This document shows, piece after piece, positions 13,501 to 25,500 of a stretch of DNA of 64,000 nucleotides. Each line of letters opens with the position of its first letter. Position 1 is the first letter of the stretch. Source of the DNA: Liolophura sinensis (lineage: Eukaryota > Mollusca > Polyplacophora > Chitonida > Chitonidae). Where the stretch lies: NCBI RefSeq assembly GCF_032854445.1, contig NC_088300.1, positions 13,893,570-13,957,569 on the forward strand. The letters run 5' to 3'. The notes beneath the pieces were generated by a model, which saw only the letters and a list, made by a program, of their open reading frames with translations, made no database searches and was not told where the DNA came from. The translations under genes and the position numbers were made by a program.

Positions 13501-16500
13501 ATAAAGTAGTATTCCAGAACTGTTCTAAAAATATTTAAAAATTCTGCACAGCTTATCAACAAAAGAAATAGCAAACAAACATCAGTACCTAGCCACTCAT
13601 TTTGCTATAGCGTTTTGCCATGTTATAGCCCTCCAGCATGATGCCACAAAACCTAGAAGTTCACCCGTACCATTGGTATTAAACAATGTAACAGTGACAA
13701 AATACAAACATAAAGGCCTGATACAAACCAGAGAGTATCATCTTTGTTCCATGTTCAAAGGGTCGTTGTTTCTTTTAGTTTGGTGCTCGGGTCAGGGCGT
13801 TGTTCATGGACACAAACTCATGTTTTAGTGGTCCTGCTCATCCTTGTCCTGCATGGGTGTAAGCGTTAGGCCTAGGTGGCTGTACCGACATCAGGGAATT
13901 TACCAAACATAGCAGTACCTTCTGATTTATGACAGACTCTTTCGTTCAGATTTTAGGAAGATATTTTTGTAATAAATCTGACTTTTCTAAGGAAAAATAA
14001 TGCAAAGTCACATTATTTTCCTTCAAGCATCGACTCTCCCAAGGCAGTTTTCTTGCTACCTCACCCTGTCAAGTTACTGCAGTACCCTGCTCAACATGTA
14101 CACATTGTGACATGGGCAGCCGTTCTCAGTTTCCTGCTCACAAATGTGTGGTCCAAAATAACACCTAAACTAACTGCAAAAGCCAATTTTTTATAGGTAC
14201 AGTAATAGGTTTTTGATGTGACAACCAATTATGATGTGACACTTTAAGGGCCAGTGATTGGCCAAGTTCAAAAGGGCATGGCTACTCAGAGTGAATTGTC
14301 TGTCAGTGCCATATCCCCAGAACTGAACTTCATCTTCTCGGCTTTCAAAGAATTTTTTTACATATATTTTTCTGTGATAACTTTGTCCTATATCTTTTAT
14401 TTATTTATTGTTTTTTTTTTTTGGTCTTTTTTTCTCTGTATGTATATTAGCAGATTTTATGTTCACTTTAAGTATTCTTTTGTGCATGGTGTTGTTGCTG
14501 GGCTAATTTTCACCCCAAATTTCAATCCATATATATATATAGATATATGTATATATGTATATGTGTGTGTATATATATATTTATTTATATATATATTTAT
14601 ATGTATTTTTTTTTCCTCTTTTTTTTTTTGTCCTCAAACAGTTTGATTTACCAGTAACTGCAGCTTCACAAGAAATGCATGTCTTTATGTCATTAACCTG
14701 TCATTTCCCACTACCTCAGTTGGTCTAGTAATCACCTGCCTCTTATTGACAGCTGTGCCATCATGCTGATACAAAAAGGAGCTAGTGTCAAATGTAACAT
14801 TGTCGTCCCCCCTCCTAACCCGCCAGAAAAAGGAGACAAGGCCCCCGTAATGAAATGGCGACCATTACGTGAAACAGAAAAGGAAGAGAAAAAGGAATAC
14901 TCAATATTTCAGGTAATTGATTGGTTTGGGACATTATCTTATTTACTTGAGAAGGGGGCCTCCGTGGCTCAGTCGGTTAGCGCACTAGCGCAGCGTAATG
15001 ACTCAGGAGTCTCTCACCAATGAGGTCGCTGTGAGTTCAAGTCCAGTTCATGCTGGCTTCCTCTCCGGCCGTATGTGGGAAGGTCTGCCAGCAACCTGCG
15101 GATGGTCGTGGGTTTCCCCCAGGCTGTGCCCGGTTTCCACCCACCATAATGCTGGCCGCCGTCGTATAAGTGAAATATTCTTGTGTACGGCATAAAACAC
15201 CAATCAGATAAATAAATAAATATTTACTTGAGAAGTGGTAAAAGCTTCAAGAAATGATACAAACTATTTTTTATTTGAAGACCATGGAAGATCATTTTTG
15301 TAAATTGATCAAGTGTCCTTTGTTAAATAAATGTATTGCTATTACAATTTTATGATGTATGAAAAATGTTTTAGAACATTGACTCCAGGTCATGTTTTTT
15401 ATGCTGAAAAGTGGCCAAATTTTCCTTGTTTTAATGGTAAGATTGCATCATTGTCCTACCATCTAAAAAGCACCCTCTGCACGTATTCCCTGGGCATATT
15501 CTGCCCTTTGCCAGTGCTACATGTATTCCCTGGGCATATTCTGCCCTTTGCCAGTGCTACACGTATTCCCTGGGCATATTCTGGCCAATGCATGTACACA
15601 AAGCTAAATAAGAGTCATTTTCTATGTTTTACAGGGAGCTATTGAGGCTGAGTTAGAAGGTGTGGCTCACATGATGTTAGACGTTGCCACAGATGCAAAT
15701 AAACTGGAAAGGACGACAGCTGTTGAGGTGGGCTGGGCCATGGAGATTTTAGGATTACTTGCCATTGAAAGTCTGCTCAAGAATCTTTTTTTAATCTTTT
15801 TCTTCGTGAATCAAATTTGATATTTTGTACAATGTTTTTTTTTTTTGTGCGAGAGGAGGGAAATTTCCTGCCGACTGGAATGAAGAATGGGGTATTTGAA
15901 TTCATTTGACAATACTTGTAGCTGGCCTCCACAAAGTACAGCAGGAACTAATGTGATACATAAGCACTGGCATCCTGCAACAGTGTTAAGGTCAATGTTA
16001 TCTCAAAAAATACATTACACATAATTTTTGCACACATACAAAAGTAATATGAAAGGGACGCTGCAGTGTTGATGCCTTGTGTGCTCTGATCTCAAGTCTC
16101 AAGTCAAGGATGTCCAGTCATTGATGCACTCTGTGTACTGAGTTATGACTAAGTTATTGTTAAGGGTCGTATCTACAGAAACACTTTCTGCATTGAGCTG
16201 AAGTTTTGCATGCATGCATTTCCTACAGATGAGCTGTTTTTTTGCCCCATGCGTATACAGTGGTGATATCTTGATGTGTACCTGTCTGTTTGTGTGACAG
16301 ACAGTTGGTATTTGTGGACAACGTTTGTCAAAAAGTATTCAAGATAGCGCCTCCCAATTTAGGCTTAAGGACATTAGTTCTTTCTTAATTTTATTGATTT
16401 TGGACTTCTTTTTAGTTCAGGAAAAATGTTAAAAATGATTTTAAGATAGAGCTTCCAATGCTTATGTGCTAAAAGGGACATGTTTGTTGTATAAATACTC

Positions 16501-19500
16501 AGTGTAGCCTTTAGTTGATGATACAGTCTGAAGATAAAATATTATTGGCTTCAAGCCTGGGAAGTTTACGACATTATGGGTAATATATTTTGTGTACTTT
16601 CTGGTTGTCATTGTCTTTTTTCCCCCTTTTCCTTGAACCTGGCAAAGATTGTATAAGCAAGTTTTTATAGTAATTTGGTGGTAGGGTTTAAAATATTACT
16701 TAAGTAAATTCAGTAATTTAGTGTGTTATTTTGTAGGCTGCATTGAGTGTGAACAAGTTTTATGTGGCACTGCGTTTGATGAAGCGCATACGAGAACCAT
16801 CCCAGCTTCAGGCCACAAACGCTGAGGGCAGAACACTGCTCCACACGTTGGCACTCAAGTCCAGCCCTGTCAAAGACACTGAGCTTCAGCTCCAGGTAAT
16901 ACGGTTTGGAGGAGGGTTTAGGGACTGTGTGGTGTAGTTCGGGGAGAAAAAGCTGTAAACATGCAGCCCATTCTTAATTTAGGGTTGGTACTGGGTACCT
17001 TCAAACTTCAATTTCCTGTTTATGTTAAGACATAAACTTTTAACTTCCTTTTTGGATTACCGACCTGATGGCACTGTTGGTAGGGCAATCCTGGATCGGG
17101 TCACATCTAAGACCTTCTAAAAGCTGGACAAAAGAGCGATGGAAATCCATTACATACACTTCAAGCACTCCTTCCTCATCATATGACAGAAAATGTATCG
17201 TGGAAGGGTTGTTGAATCCCAACCATTCTTGTTTAAACACAAAAATGTGGAAAAGTTGCTTTGATAAAATGTGTTAAGCTTCTGAAGTATTGGAAAAAGA
17301 AGATTCCTTCACTTGGTAGCAAGGCGAGTGGTACTTCACTTAGGTAAGGAATTGCATTTGACGTCTTGCGGTACTTGTGGGTGAACTCATTTGTGGTGTG
17401 TTACAGATTGCTGAGATGCTACTAAAGAGCGGTGTATCCGCCTCGAGGACTGACAAACACGGCTGCACACCTCTCATCTACGCTGGTCTCCAGCATCATT
17501 ATAAACTTGGACACTTCATCCTAGGTAACCGTCAACGGCTCATTAATTGCTAAATGCTTGACCTCTCTCACTGGTAGCGTATTGATTTCAACTGTTTTGA
17601 TACCTAACACTTGCAAACTTTGCAGTAGTATTTATCATCGTAGTTTTGTATGGCCATCAGCCATTGACTTAGACTTTAATAGCTGAAGGTTTTAACATGC
17701 ATTCTCAGGTTGATTACACAAAGTGATAGCCAAAGTCCAAAATTGTCGAACTTATTATTTTTTTTTTTTTTTTGATTTTTATGAACAAAGGTTACAGAAA
17801 TGTAATGCTACATGAAGATAAATCTTCACAGTTTGAACTTGCAGGACCGTAAGCTGTAAAGCATTGTAAATCATAGCGAATATGTTCGTAGACCCATTGA
17901 CATCACAGTTCTCTCAAAATTTTGTTCAGACAATTACGGGCATTGTTGATCAGCTAAATAAAGAGTGGGGAGCTTACCACTCACTCGGTCACCGAGTCAA
18001 AGTTCATCTCATTCTGGCTTCCGCTCCTGCAGTATGTGGGAAGGTCTGGCATCAACCTATGGATGGTCGTTGGTTTTTCTTGGGCTGTGCCCAGTTTCCT
18101 CCCACCATAATACATGCAGCCGTCATTTAAGTGAAACATTCTTGAGTAGGGCGTAAAACACCAATCAGTAAAAGAAGAAAGAGTTCACTTAACACAACTT
18201 CTAGTAAGAGTACCTATAGTTGTGGAATTCTCTGTCTCTATTCATTGATTTTTAGTACTAAATAGTGGATGAGACTTGGTTTGTTCTCAGCTGAGTGTTA
18301 ATGTTACCTCTTCCTATGAATTACCTTTGTACTCTAATATTTAAAACTACCTGTAAACACCAACGAAGACTTATTGCAAGTATATGTAAGTAGTATACAT
18401 CATCAGTGAAGTTATGTGAAGTTATGACTTGTGTTTGTTATTATTATTATATTAGTATTATATATAGTATATTATAATTATTGTAGAGAAATGCCATGAT
18501 GTTAAGCCTGAACAGGTGGACAAGTTTGGGCGTAATGCCATGGCAGCTACCTTCTGGAACATCCAGGACCTGAATGGAGGTCAGCCCGAAGTCAGGTGAG
18601 TCACTGACTCAACTGCAATATGGTCAGTACACAGTAACTAATCGAAGACAATATCATTGATGGTGAGGATTTACTTAAGAGTGAAAGATTGGTTAGCTAG
18701 CTGAAATGTCTCGTCGCCTATCAGAGTTATGCCTTTAGATCTCTCAGTTGTCAGTTTACAACTCTCAGTTTCTTATTGCCTTTATGAGTTGAATCTTTGC
18801 ACCTCTCAATTATTCTGCCAGTCAGAAGAGTTGTGATTCTCTCTTACACTGACTCTGTAAGTAAAAAAAAAAAGAAACTCACAATATGCTTTTTTTGTAT
18901 GTTGTTTTCAGAGACTGGATTGAAGCCCTACGGAGACGTGGCTGTAAAATTGACCTCCTGTCTGACTACCCCACACCGGACCCTCTGCTGTTTGGTTACA
19001 TGTCCCTTGCTAAGGGAGAGTATGATTACTTTGTGAAGCATTCAGACACAAAGTTGTCTCCCCTGATCCTGGCCATCAACAGTTCTGAGTTTGATCTGGT
19101 ACAGTTTATGCTCAAACATGGAGCATCTCCCAGCTTCTGTGACAGTCATGGCCTGACACCGCTCATGCATGCTGTAAAAATGGTAAGTTCAACCTTATCT
19201 TGACATGTTTTGTTTTTAATAAATATGTTTTATGTATTTTGTTTGTTTGTTTAGTACATTAATTAATAAACGAACCAAGAACAAGGGATTCTTGTAATGG
19301 TTTATTATTGGCTATAAACAGCTCCCAGATTACAGTATTCATTTTTGTTTTTTTTGTATTTAAATCTATGTTCATGTTAAATTTTCTTAACAATTTCTTA
19401 ACTTAATTCCTCTGGTAAAACATAGTTTTTATTTTTGTGTCAAGTTTATTGCTGAACATGAGAGCTTACGTCTTTGTGTGTTGTATGTAAGACTTTATTC

Positions 19501-22500
19501 TGATTAGATAGGAATCTTACATAATGTTAACTTTTGTCTTTATTTTGCTGCCAGAATGACGTGCTAATGGTGAAACTGTTACTCAACCATAACTTTGACC
19601 CGGAAAATGTTGCCACTAAAGTGACTGGTCAAGCCAAGTTGACACGGAAAATGTCCCGCCAGCTATTCACAATCAGCGCCCTGGCGACCTCATCGGAGCA
19701 GGAGATGCCCGAGTTAGAGAAGGAAGAGAAATCTGATGGGAATAAGTCTGATGGAGGTGACACAGATGTCCTGAGTGATAACAACTCTGACAGTGGAGAC
19801 AAAATTGAAGAGGAAGAGGAAGATTTTGAGAACTTTTCTGATGAGGCCCTGAGCAACGAATCAGATGAAGACTCTGATAAAACGAAAAGTAAACCAAAAA
19901 AACTGAAAGTGAAACAGAGGAAGAAGTTGCCAGCCATTATACAAAAGCTTATGAAACGCCAGCGTAAGTTAAAAACGGACATCTTCATTTTTTTTAAGTT
20001 GTTGATGTGCTTGAAACTACTCTCATGACACAAATTTAACTTTCTTGAGATTAGTAGTGTAGGAGGGATAATGAGGTCAAAACATGCTCCAGCTGGAACA
20101 GTTGTGGTACGCTTGGAATTAACCAACAAGCTGCAGTGGTTTTATCCACCCATAAACATAGCTCCTGTGAAATAAGTTTTTTTGAGAGTGACATAATGCA
20201 CAATGAAACAATTAATTATAACATAAGTGAAAATCATTTATACACCGATTTTGATGACCTTTTCTGCATAATAAAGGGAAAAGAAGGAAAGACCATTAGA
20301 CACTGTCCTGGACATTGGTATAATTTGTGTATTCATTTATTTACTTATTTTTAGAACTTTTTCAGCTGAATGAAACACCTCTGAAACAGGGGATTGCAGA
20401 CTGTTCTGTTGGGATTCAGTGGGCATCAGTGATACCACATCTCTCTTCGTTGCCTGAAAAAGATTGTTTCAAGTTTTTTTTTTTTTCAAATGCATAGATA
20501 GCTGCTATGTGGATATACACTTTGAATGCATACATCAGTCCATGCCTATTAAGTGGCAAAACCTTATCTAATGCCACTTGTTACAATATGGTCATATAAG
20601 GCTACTGTAGAATCCAATATTACAGATGCATTTCTCTCGGTTAAAAAATTCAGGCGAGAGGCGTGACTACAAGGCTGTGGAGAAGACAAGCACCATTAAT
20701 CTGTCTGCCACAGATCGTCAGGGCTGGACAGCCATCCACCACCTAGTCTGTCCACTAGAACTTGGCACCTATGACAATGAGGAGATCCTCTACGTACTGG
20801 CTAAGGCAGGTGCCCCTCTACTACAGAAGGACAGCGCCGGCCTCACCCCGCTTGATCACGCCCTAATCCGGGGGGCACCCAGAATCACTAGGATGCTTCA
20901 GGAGTTGACGGGAGTGGACAAAACAAAGCTGGTGAGCTTTCTGTAGTTCAATCTTCCCCTCTTCATTTCTGTGACAAATATCACGTGTTCTGTAATCTCT
21001 GTTGGAATTGTCAGAAATCTGTTCATATCACATGTAAATCAGGGTGTCAGGACTTTAACTCTTCCTTTGAATAATTTTGAAAATTCATCTTTGTTCAACG
21101 TGTAAGATGAGCAGCTGTTTAATTCCATGAGTACTGTGTATTTCCAGGAGAAGCCGATATTCCCCACTCGGGATGTGTGTGATGGACTGAAGCTGGACTT
21201 TCCCACGCCTGACGTTGACAAAGACAGCGAGAAGTACTTGGGTCAGCAATCTAAGCAAGAAGCCATGGAGACCAACAGCACGCCAGACACTGTGGCTGTG
21301 CCTGACCACAGGTGTAACATTAAAGATACCGGGTAAGAGTTGAGTTTTTTCTGGCTCATGACCATGCTGTCTGTAAAGATCTGGGCTGTCATTGTCAGAC
21401 ATTTTATTTCCTTGTTTATTTAGTTTTTATGACAACACTATTTCATTTAAAAAAAAGAAACAATTTATTTCTGTTTTTCGTGTCAAAATTATTAAGGTTC
21501 TTTGTTTATATAGAAAGAAAACCAGAGGTAGGAATAATTACAGAGAACCATTTCAACCGTTTTTGCCTGTTCGCAACATGTTTATTGGAACATATTCTAT
21601 GGGAATTATGTTGCGTAACAGAGAGAGTCATACTTTTTGTGAAGCCTTGGAATTGGTCAGCTTAACCAATGTAATTTTGTCTCCAAAATAAAATTGAAAA
21701 GGTGCTTAAATAGCATATAAAGCGTTTCTTTCATGTGGTAAAAACGTTGAGGAAAGTGGGTAGATGGAAGGCTTAGAAGGTTAAAAGAGAATTTCCCAAA
21801 ACTATACTTGCATGTTGATTGACCATGGATCTGATGATAAGTTGTGTTGTTGTATTTCTGTTAACAGTGAAGTGGCCACAGACAGTCAACAAAACATTCC
21901 CTATGATGTCCTCCTTTCCAAGGTGGATGTCTCCAGCGGTCCCTTTGGAACATTCAACTATTACAAAATGCAGGTTTGTGTTTTTGGTGATATGAATATA
22001 ACAGTGCAGCTTGTCCTGTTTTAGTCTTCATCGGTAGCACCCAGTTTATGACAGGCCCTCACCAGGGTTCTGCTATTAGAAGAATCTGCTGAAGTTATTG
22101 TAAATAGTTAATAGTTCAGGTCTTCTTAATTCAGAGAGATGTTTTCAACTGAGGTTTGGGGATGTTTTCAATCATAGACTGTGTAATCTGCTAATTTAAC
22201 CACCTGTATTATGTGGAGTAGATCATGGTAAGTATATTAGGTACCCCAAAATCATATAAGAAATTATACATTTGCCATACATGTATATTTGATTAAGATA
22301 AATTGCCTCCCCTTTTTTGAAGATCATGTAACAACACATTCAAGTTCACTCAACTTACTCAGGACCATGTGGTAACATATACAGATTCTCTCAACTTACT
22401 CAAGAGCATGTCGTAACGCATACAGATTCTATCAAATTTCTCAAGGCCATGTGGTTACACATATAAGTTCTCTCAACTTACTCAGGACCATGTGGTAACA

Positions 22501-25500
22501 TATAAGTTCTCTCAACTTAATCAGGACCATGTGGTAACACATATAAGTTCTCTCAACTTACTCAGGACCATGTGGTAACATATAAGTTCTCTCAACTTAC
22601 TCAGGACCATGTGGTAACATATATAAGTTCTCTCGACTTACTCAGGGCCATGTGGTAACAACTACAAGCTCTCTCAACTTACTTAGCACGACGTTAAACC
22701 CCAAGCACTCACTCAACTTACTTAGGACCATGTGGTAACATATACAGATTCTCTCAACTTACTCACACCATGTGGTAGCGAATACAAGCTCTCTTAACTT
22801 ACTCAAGAGCACGTGGTAACACCTACAGATTCTCTCATCTTTTTTATACACCATTTGATAATGCATTGGCAGTTTCTTTTGCAAATTTGAAGACCATTTA
22901 AAATACACACCCACTTAGTCACTTTTTGAAGCGTAATTTGAAAGAAAGCGCCGTTGAATGTCTAGCTGGTTGTATATATGTAGCTTCTTGCACTTCTATT
23001 TTGTCACAGATTGTCCGCCAGAAAGGTAAAAAGATTTATGTGTTATTCAACTGTTGGGGTCGGATAGGAGACTATGGCCAGTTCCAGCACACACCATTTA
23101 CCTCCCTTGAGGATGCTGCCAAGGAATTCTGTAAGGTATTCAAGTCCAAGACAGGCAACGAATGGGCCAATTTCAAAAAGTAAGTTCTTTTATTTTGTCT
23201 TGGCTTTTATTGTGTGAGAGCTTTTTGTGTTTTATTTGTACATTGATGTGCTGATGGTATTGCTTACCAAGTAGCTAAAGAATATTTCAAGAAAGCCTCG
23301 GACGAGAACCTCAGTGTTAAACAAGGAACAGAAGTGTAGTTAAAAATTATTTGTAGTAGATGTTTCCATTTGTGAACGTGGTTACTATTTTGAAATAGCT
23401 GAGAATCTACCATTTGTGTATATTATCTTTATAAGGGAGATATCATCACAATTTGTGGAGCCTTGGTGACACTAGGCTGTCTAGATCTTGATACATGTGG
23501 GAAAAGTTTGTCATCAATTTCCCATAGGTTTGTGGTTTAGCCCAGGCACTTCGATTTTCTCCACCAATGAAACTGACCACTACTCTGTTAGGGGAAAGGT
23601 CTTGAGTGTGACGTTCCCTATACAAATGAAATGGGGTATTGTTTCACTTTCAGTTTCTCTGCCATACCCAAGAAATACCGAATAGTTCCTGTAGAACAGA
23701 GAAGACGTGGCCCAAAACAAGAGGGCATTTCTGTGGACCTCAACCTCAACTTACCTTCTCGTCTCCCACCTCACCTACAGAATCTCCTCAAACTCATGGT
23801 GCAGTGGAGTTTTATTTATGTTTTGTGGGCAAGATCACATTAAAATATCAAAACAAAATATCACAAATTAGTTGATTTTCCCCTTTGCATTTTAATACCC
23901 ACCTCCAACATTGATGAAAGATTTATTTTACCATAAAGTTGATGTTCCCTAAGAAAAAAACAATGAAAGCATCATCTCAATTCAAGCCTCTTGTTCCATG
24001 ATCTTCAAAAAGGGTTGTAAACACACAGTGGACTCAGGATTGCTTATGAAACACTTTTTGAATCTCCCATGTTCTCAGAAAGAGGAACTATTTTTGTGGT
24101 TGCCTCCTTAAAACAACTTTACGTGCAGTGATAGGGCTAATGTTTGACGAATTACTCATTTTATTCATATGTGGTTTTCCTTGGCAGTGCTTGCTGGTCA
24201 TTTGCATTTATCTTTGTTTCCTGTGTTTGTTTAGTCCAACTCTAGACTGATAGAAGCTGCTCTGTCTGTCAGTGGATTCGATGTTGATCTCTTCCCTCTC
24301 GGAAAAATAAAGCGCAGTGCACTTCTGGAGGCCAGAGATATCCTGCAACAAATAGCGTAAGCATTTTGGAGGCTGCTGATTGGTTGATTTCCTTTATAAA
24401 TCTAAAATTTTTTTATGAATAATTGTCAAAACTACTTATTTCTTACGTGTGTATAAGACATTTTTGTATGCTTATCAAATCTCTTACTAGGAGTATTGAT
24501 AATTAAAAAGGTTTGGAAATCCTGATGAATTTTTTTTTTTTTTCTTGTAGGAGTTTGATCCGTCTGAATGAGGACATAGGCCACTCCACCATAGAGGATC
24601 AGTATCAGCACAACATGGAGAAGGTGGGTGTTCAGAGCCAGGTTCTGTTGGATACATGTACATCTAACCTGTGTTGTGAGTTTTAATAGTCTACCTGTAC
24701 ACAGTACAGGCATGGCTTTGGTCATGCCCTGACCGCTAGCATCCAGGAACAGGGAAAGCAACGGTGAAGTATATGATAGGGGTGTTATTTTTAAAAAAAT
24801 ACAGCATGTATCGGGTTCAGGGCTTGCGTACATGTAGAGCACCGTAACACAAGGTGGATGTTCCATCATTGATGCGCTGTTTGCATATTGATTACAGTAG
24901 GTCATAATATTCATGATTTATTGTGTATCAGAATCAGTGTTAATTAACATAGGTAAATGTTAGGAGTGGTGTCTGAAAATGTACTCCATTTATTTGGCTC
25001 AGGATTTGCATATGTGTGAAGTGCAATAACACAACTAGGAGATACAGACTTAAATGTGTAATATTATTGTGCATTTATTGTAGATTTTCAGTCTGAGCAA
25101 TGAGTATTATCACAGCGTCCCCCGAAGCGGCTTGGAGTTTGAAAGACTTCATCCTATTGTATCGGATGAAGATCTGGCCAATGAACTTCAGTTGTTAAAT
25201 AACTTGTTAGACTACGAAAGGGCATCAAGAATACTTCTAGGAGCACAGTTCAGGAGCAAAGGTAACCAGCCCACGAAAGTGTTATTAAAATGTACTTCAT
25301 TCAAAATATGGAACATGAGTTGAATTTCTGTTTATCTTACACAGTTGTTGGCATGTTTGAGAATAGAATGATTCCCTACTAGAAAAACGTGTAGATTTTA
25401 TGTGTAGTATTATATAAAAATGCATTTTTTTTTTTCGGGCATAACTTTTGTCGATCAGATGGTTTTACAAGCTGACGTGAGTGTGTTATATATGTGAGAA

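Noticed and set aside
14955-15060. A tRNA gene
   Set aside because: A- and B-box-like motifs are present, but no full cloverleaf, and the sequence continues into a SINE body with tail and target duplication.
19629-20129. A 166-residue Ser-rich minus-strand frame
   Set aside because: Antisense shadow of the acidic PARP exon 27.
22330-22850. CRISPR-like array
   Set aside because: Units are contiguous and imperfect, without unique spacers, inside a eukaryotic intron; it is a minisatellite.
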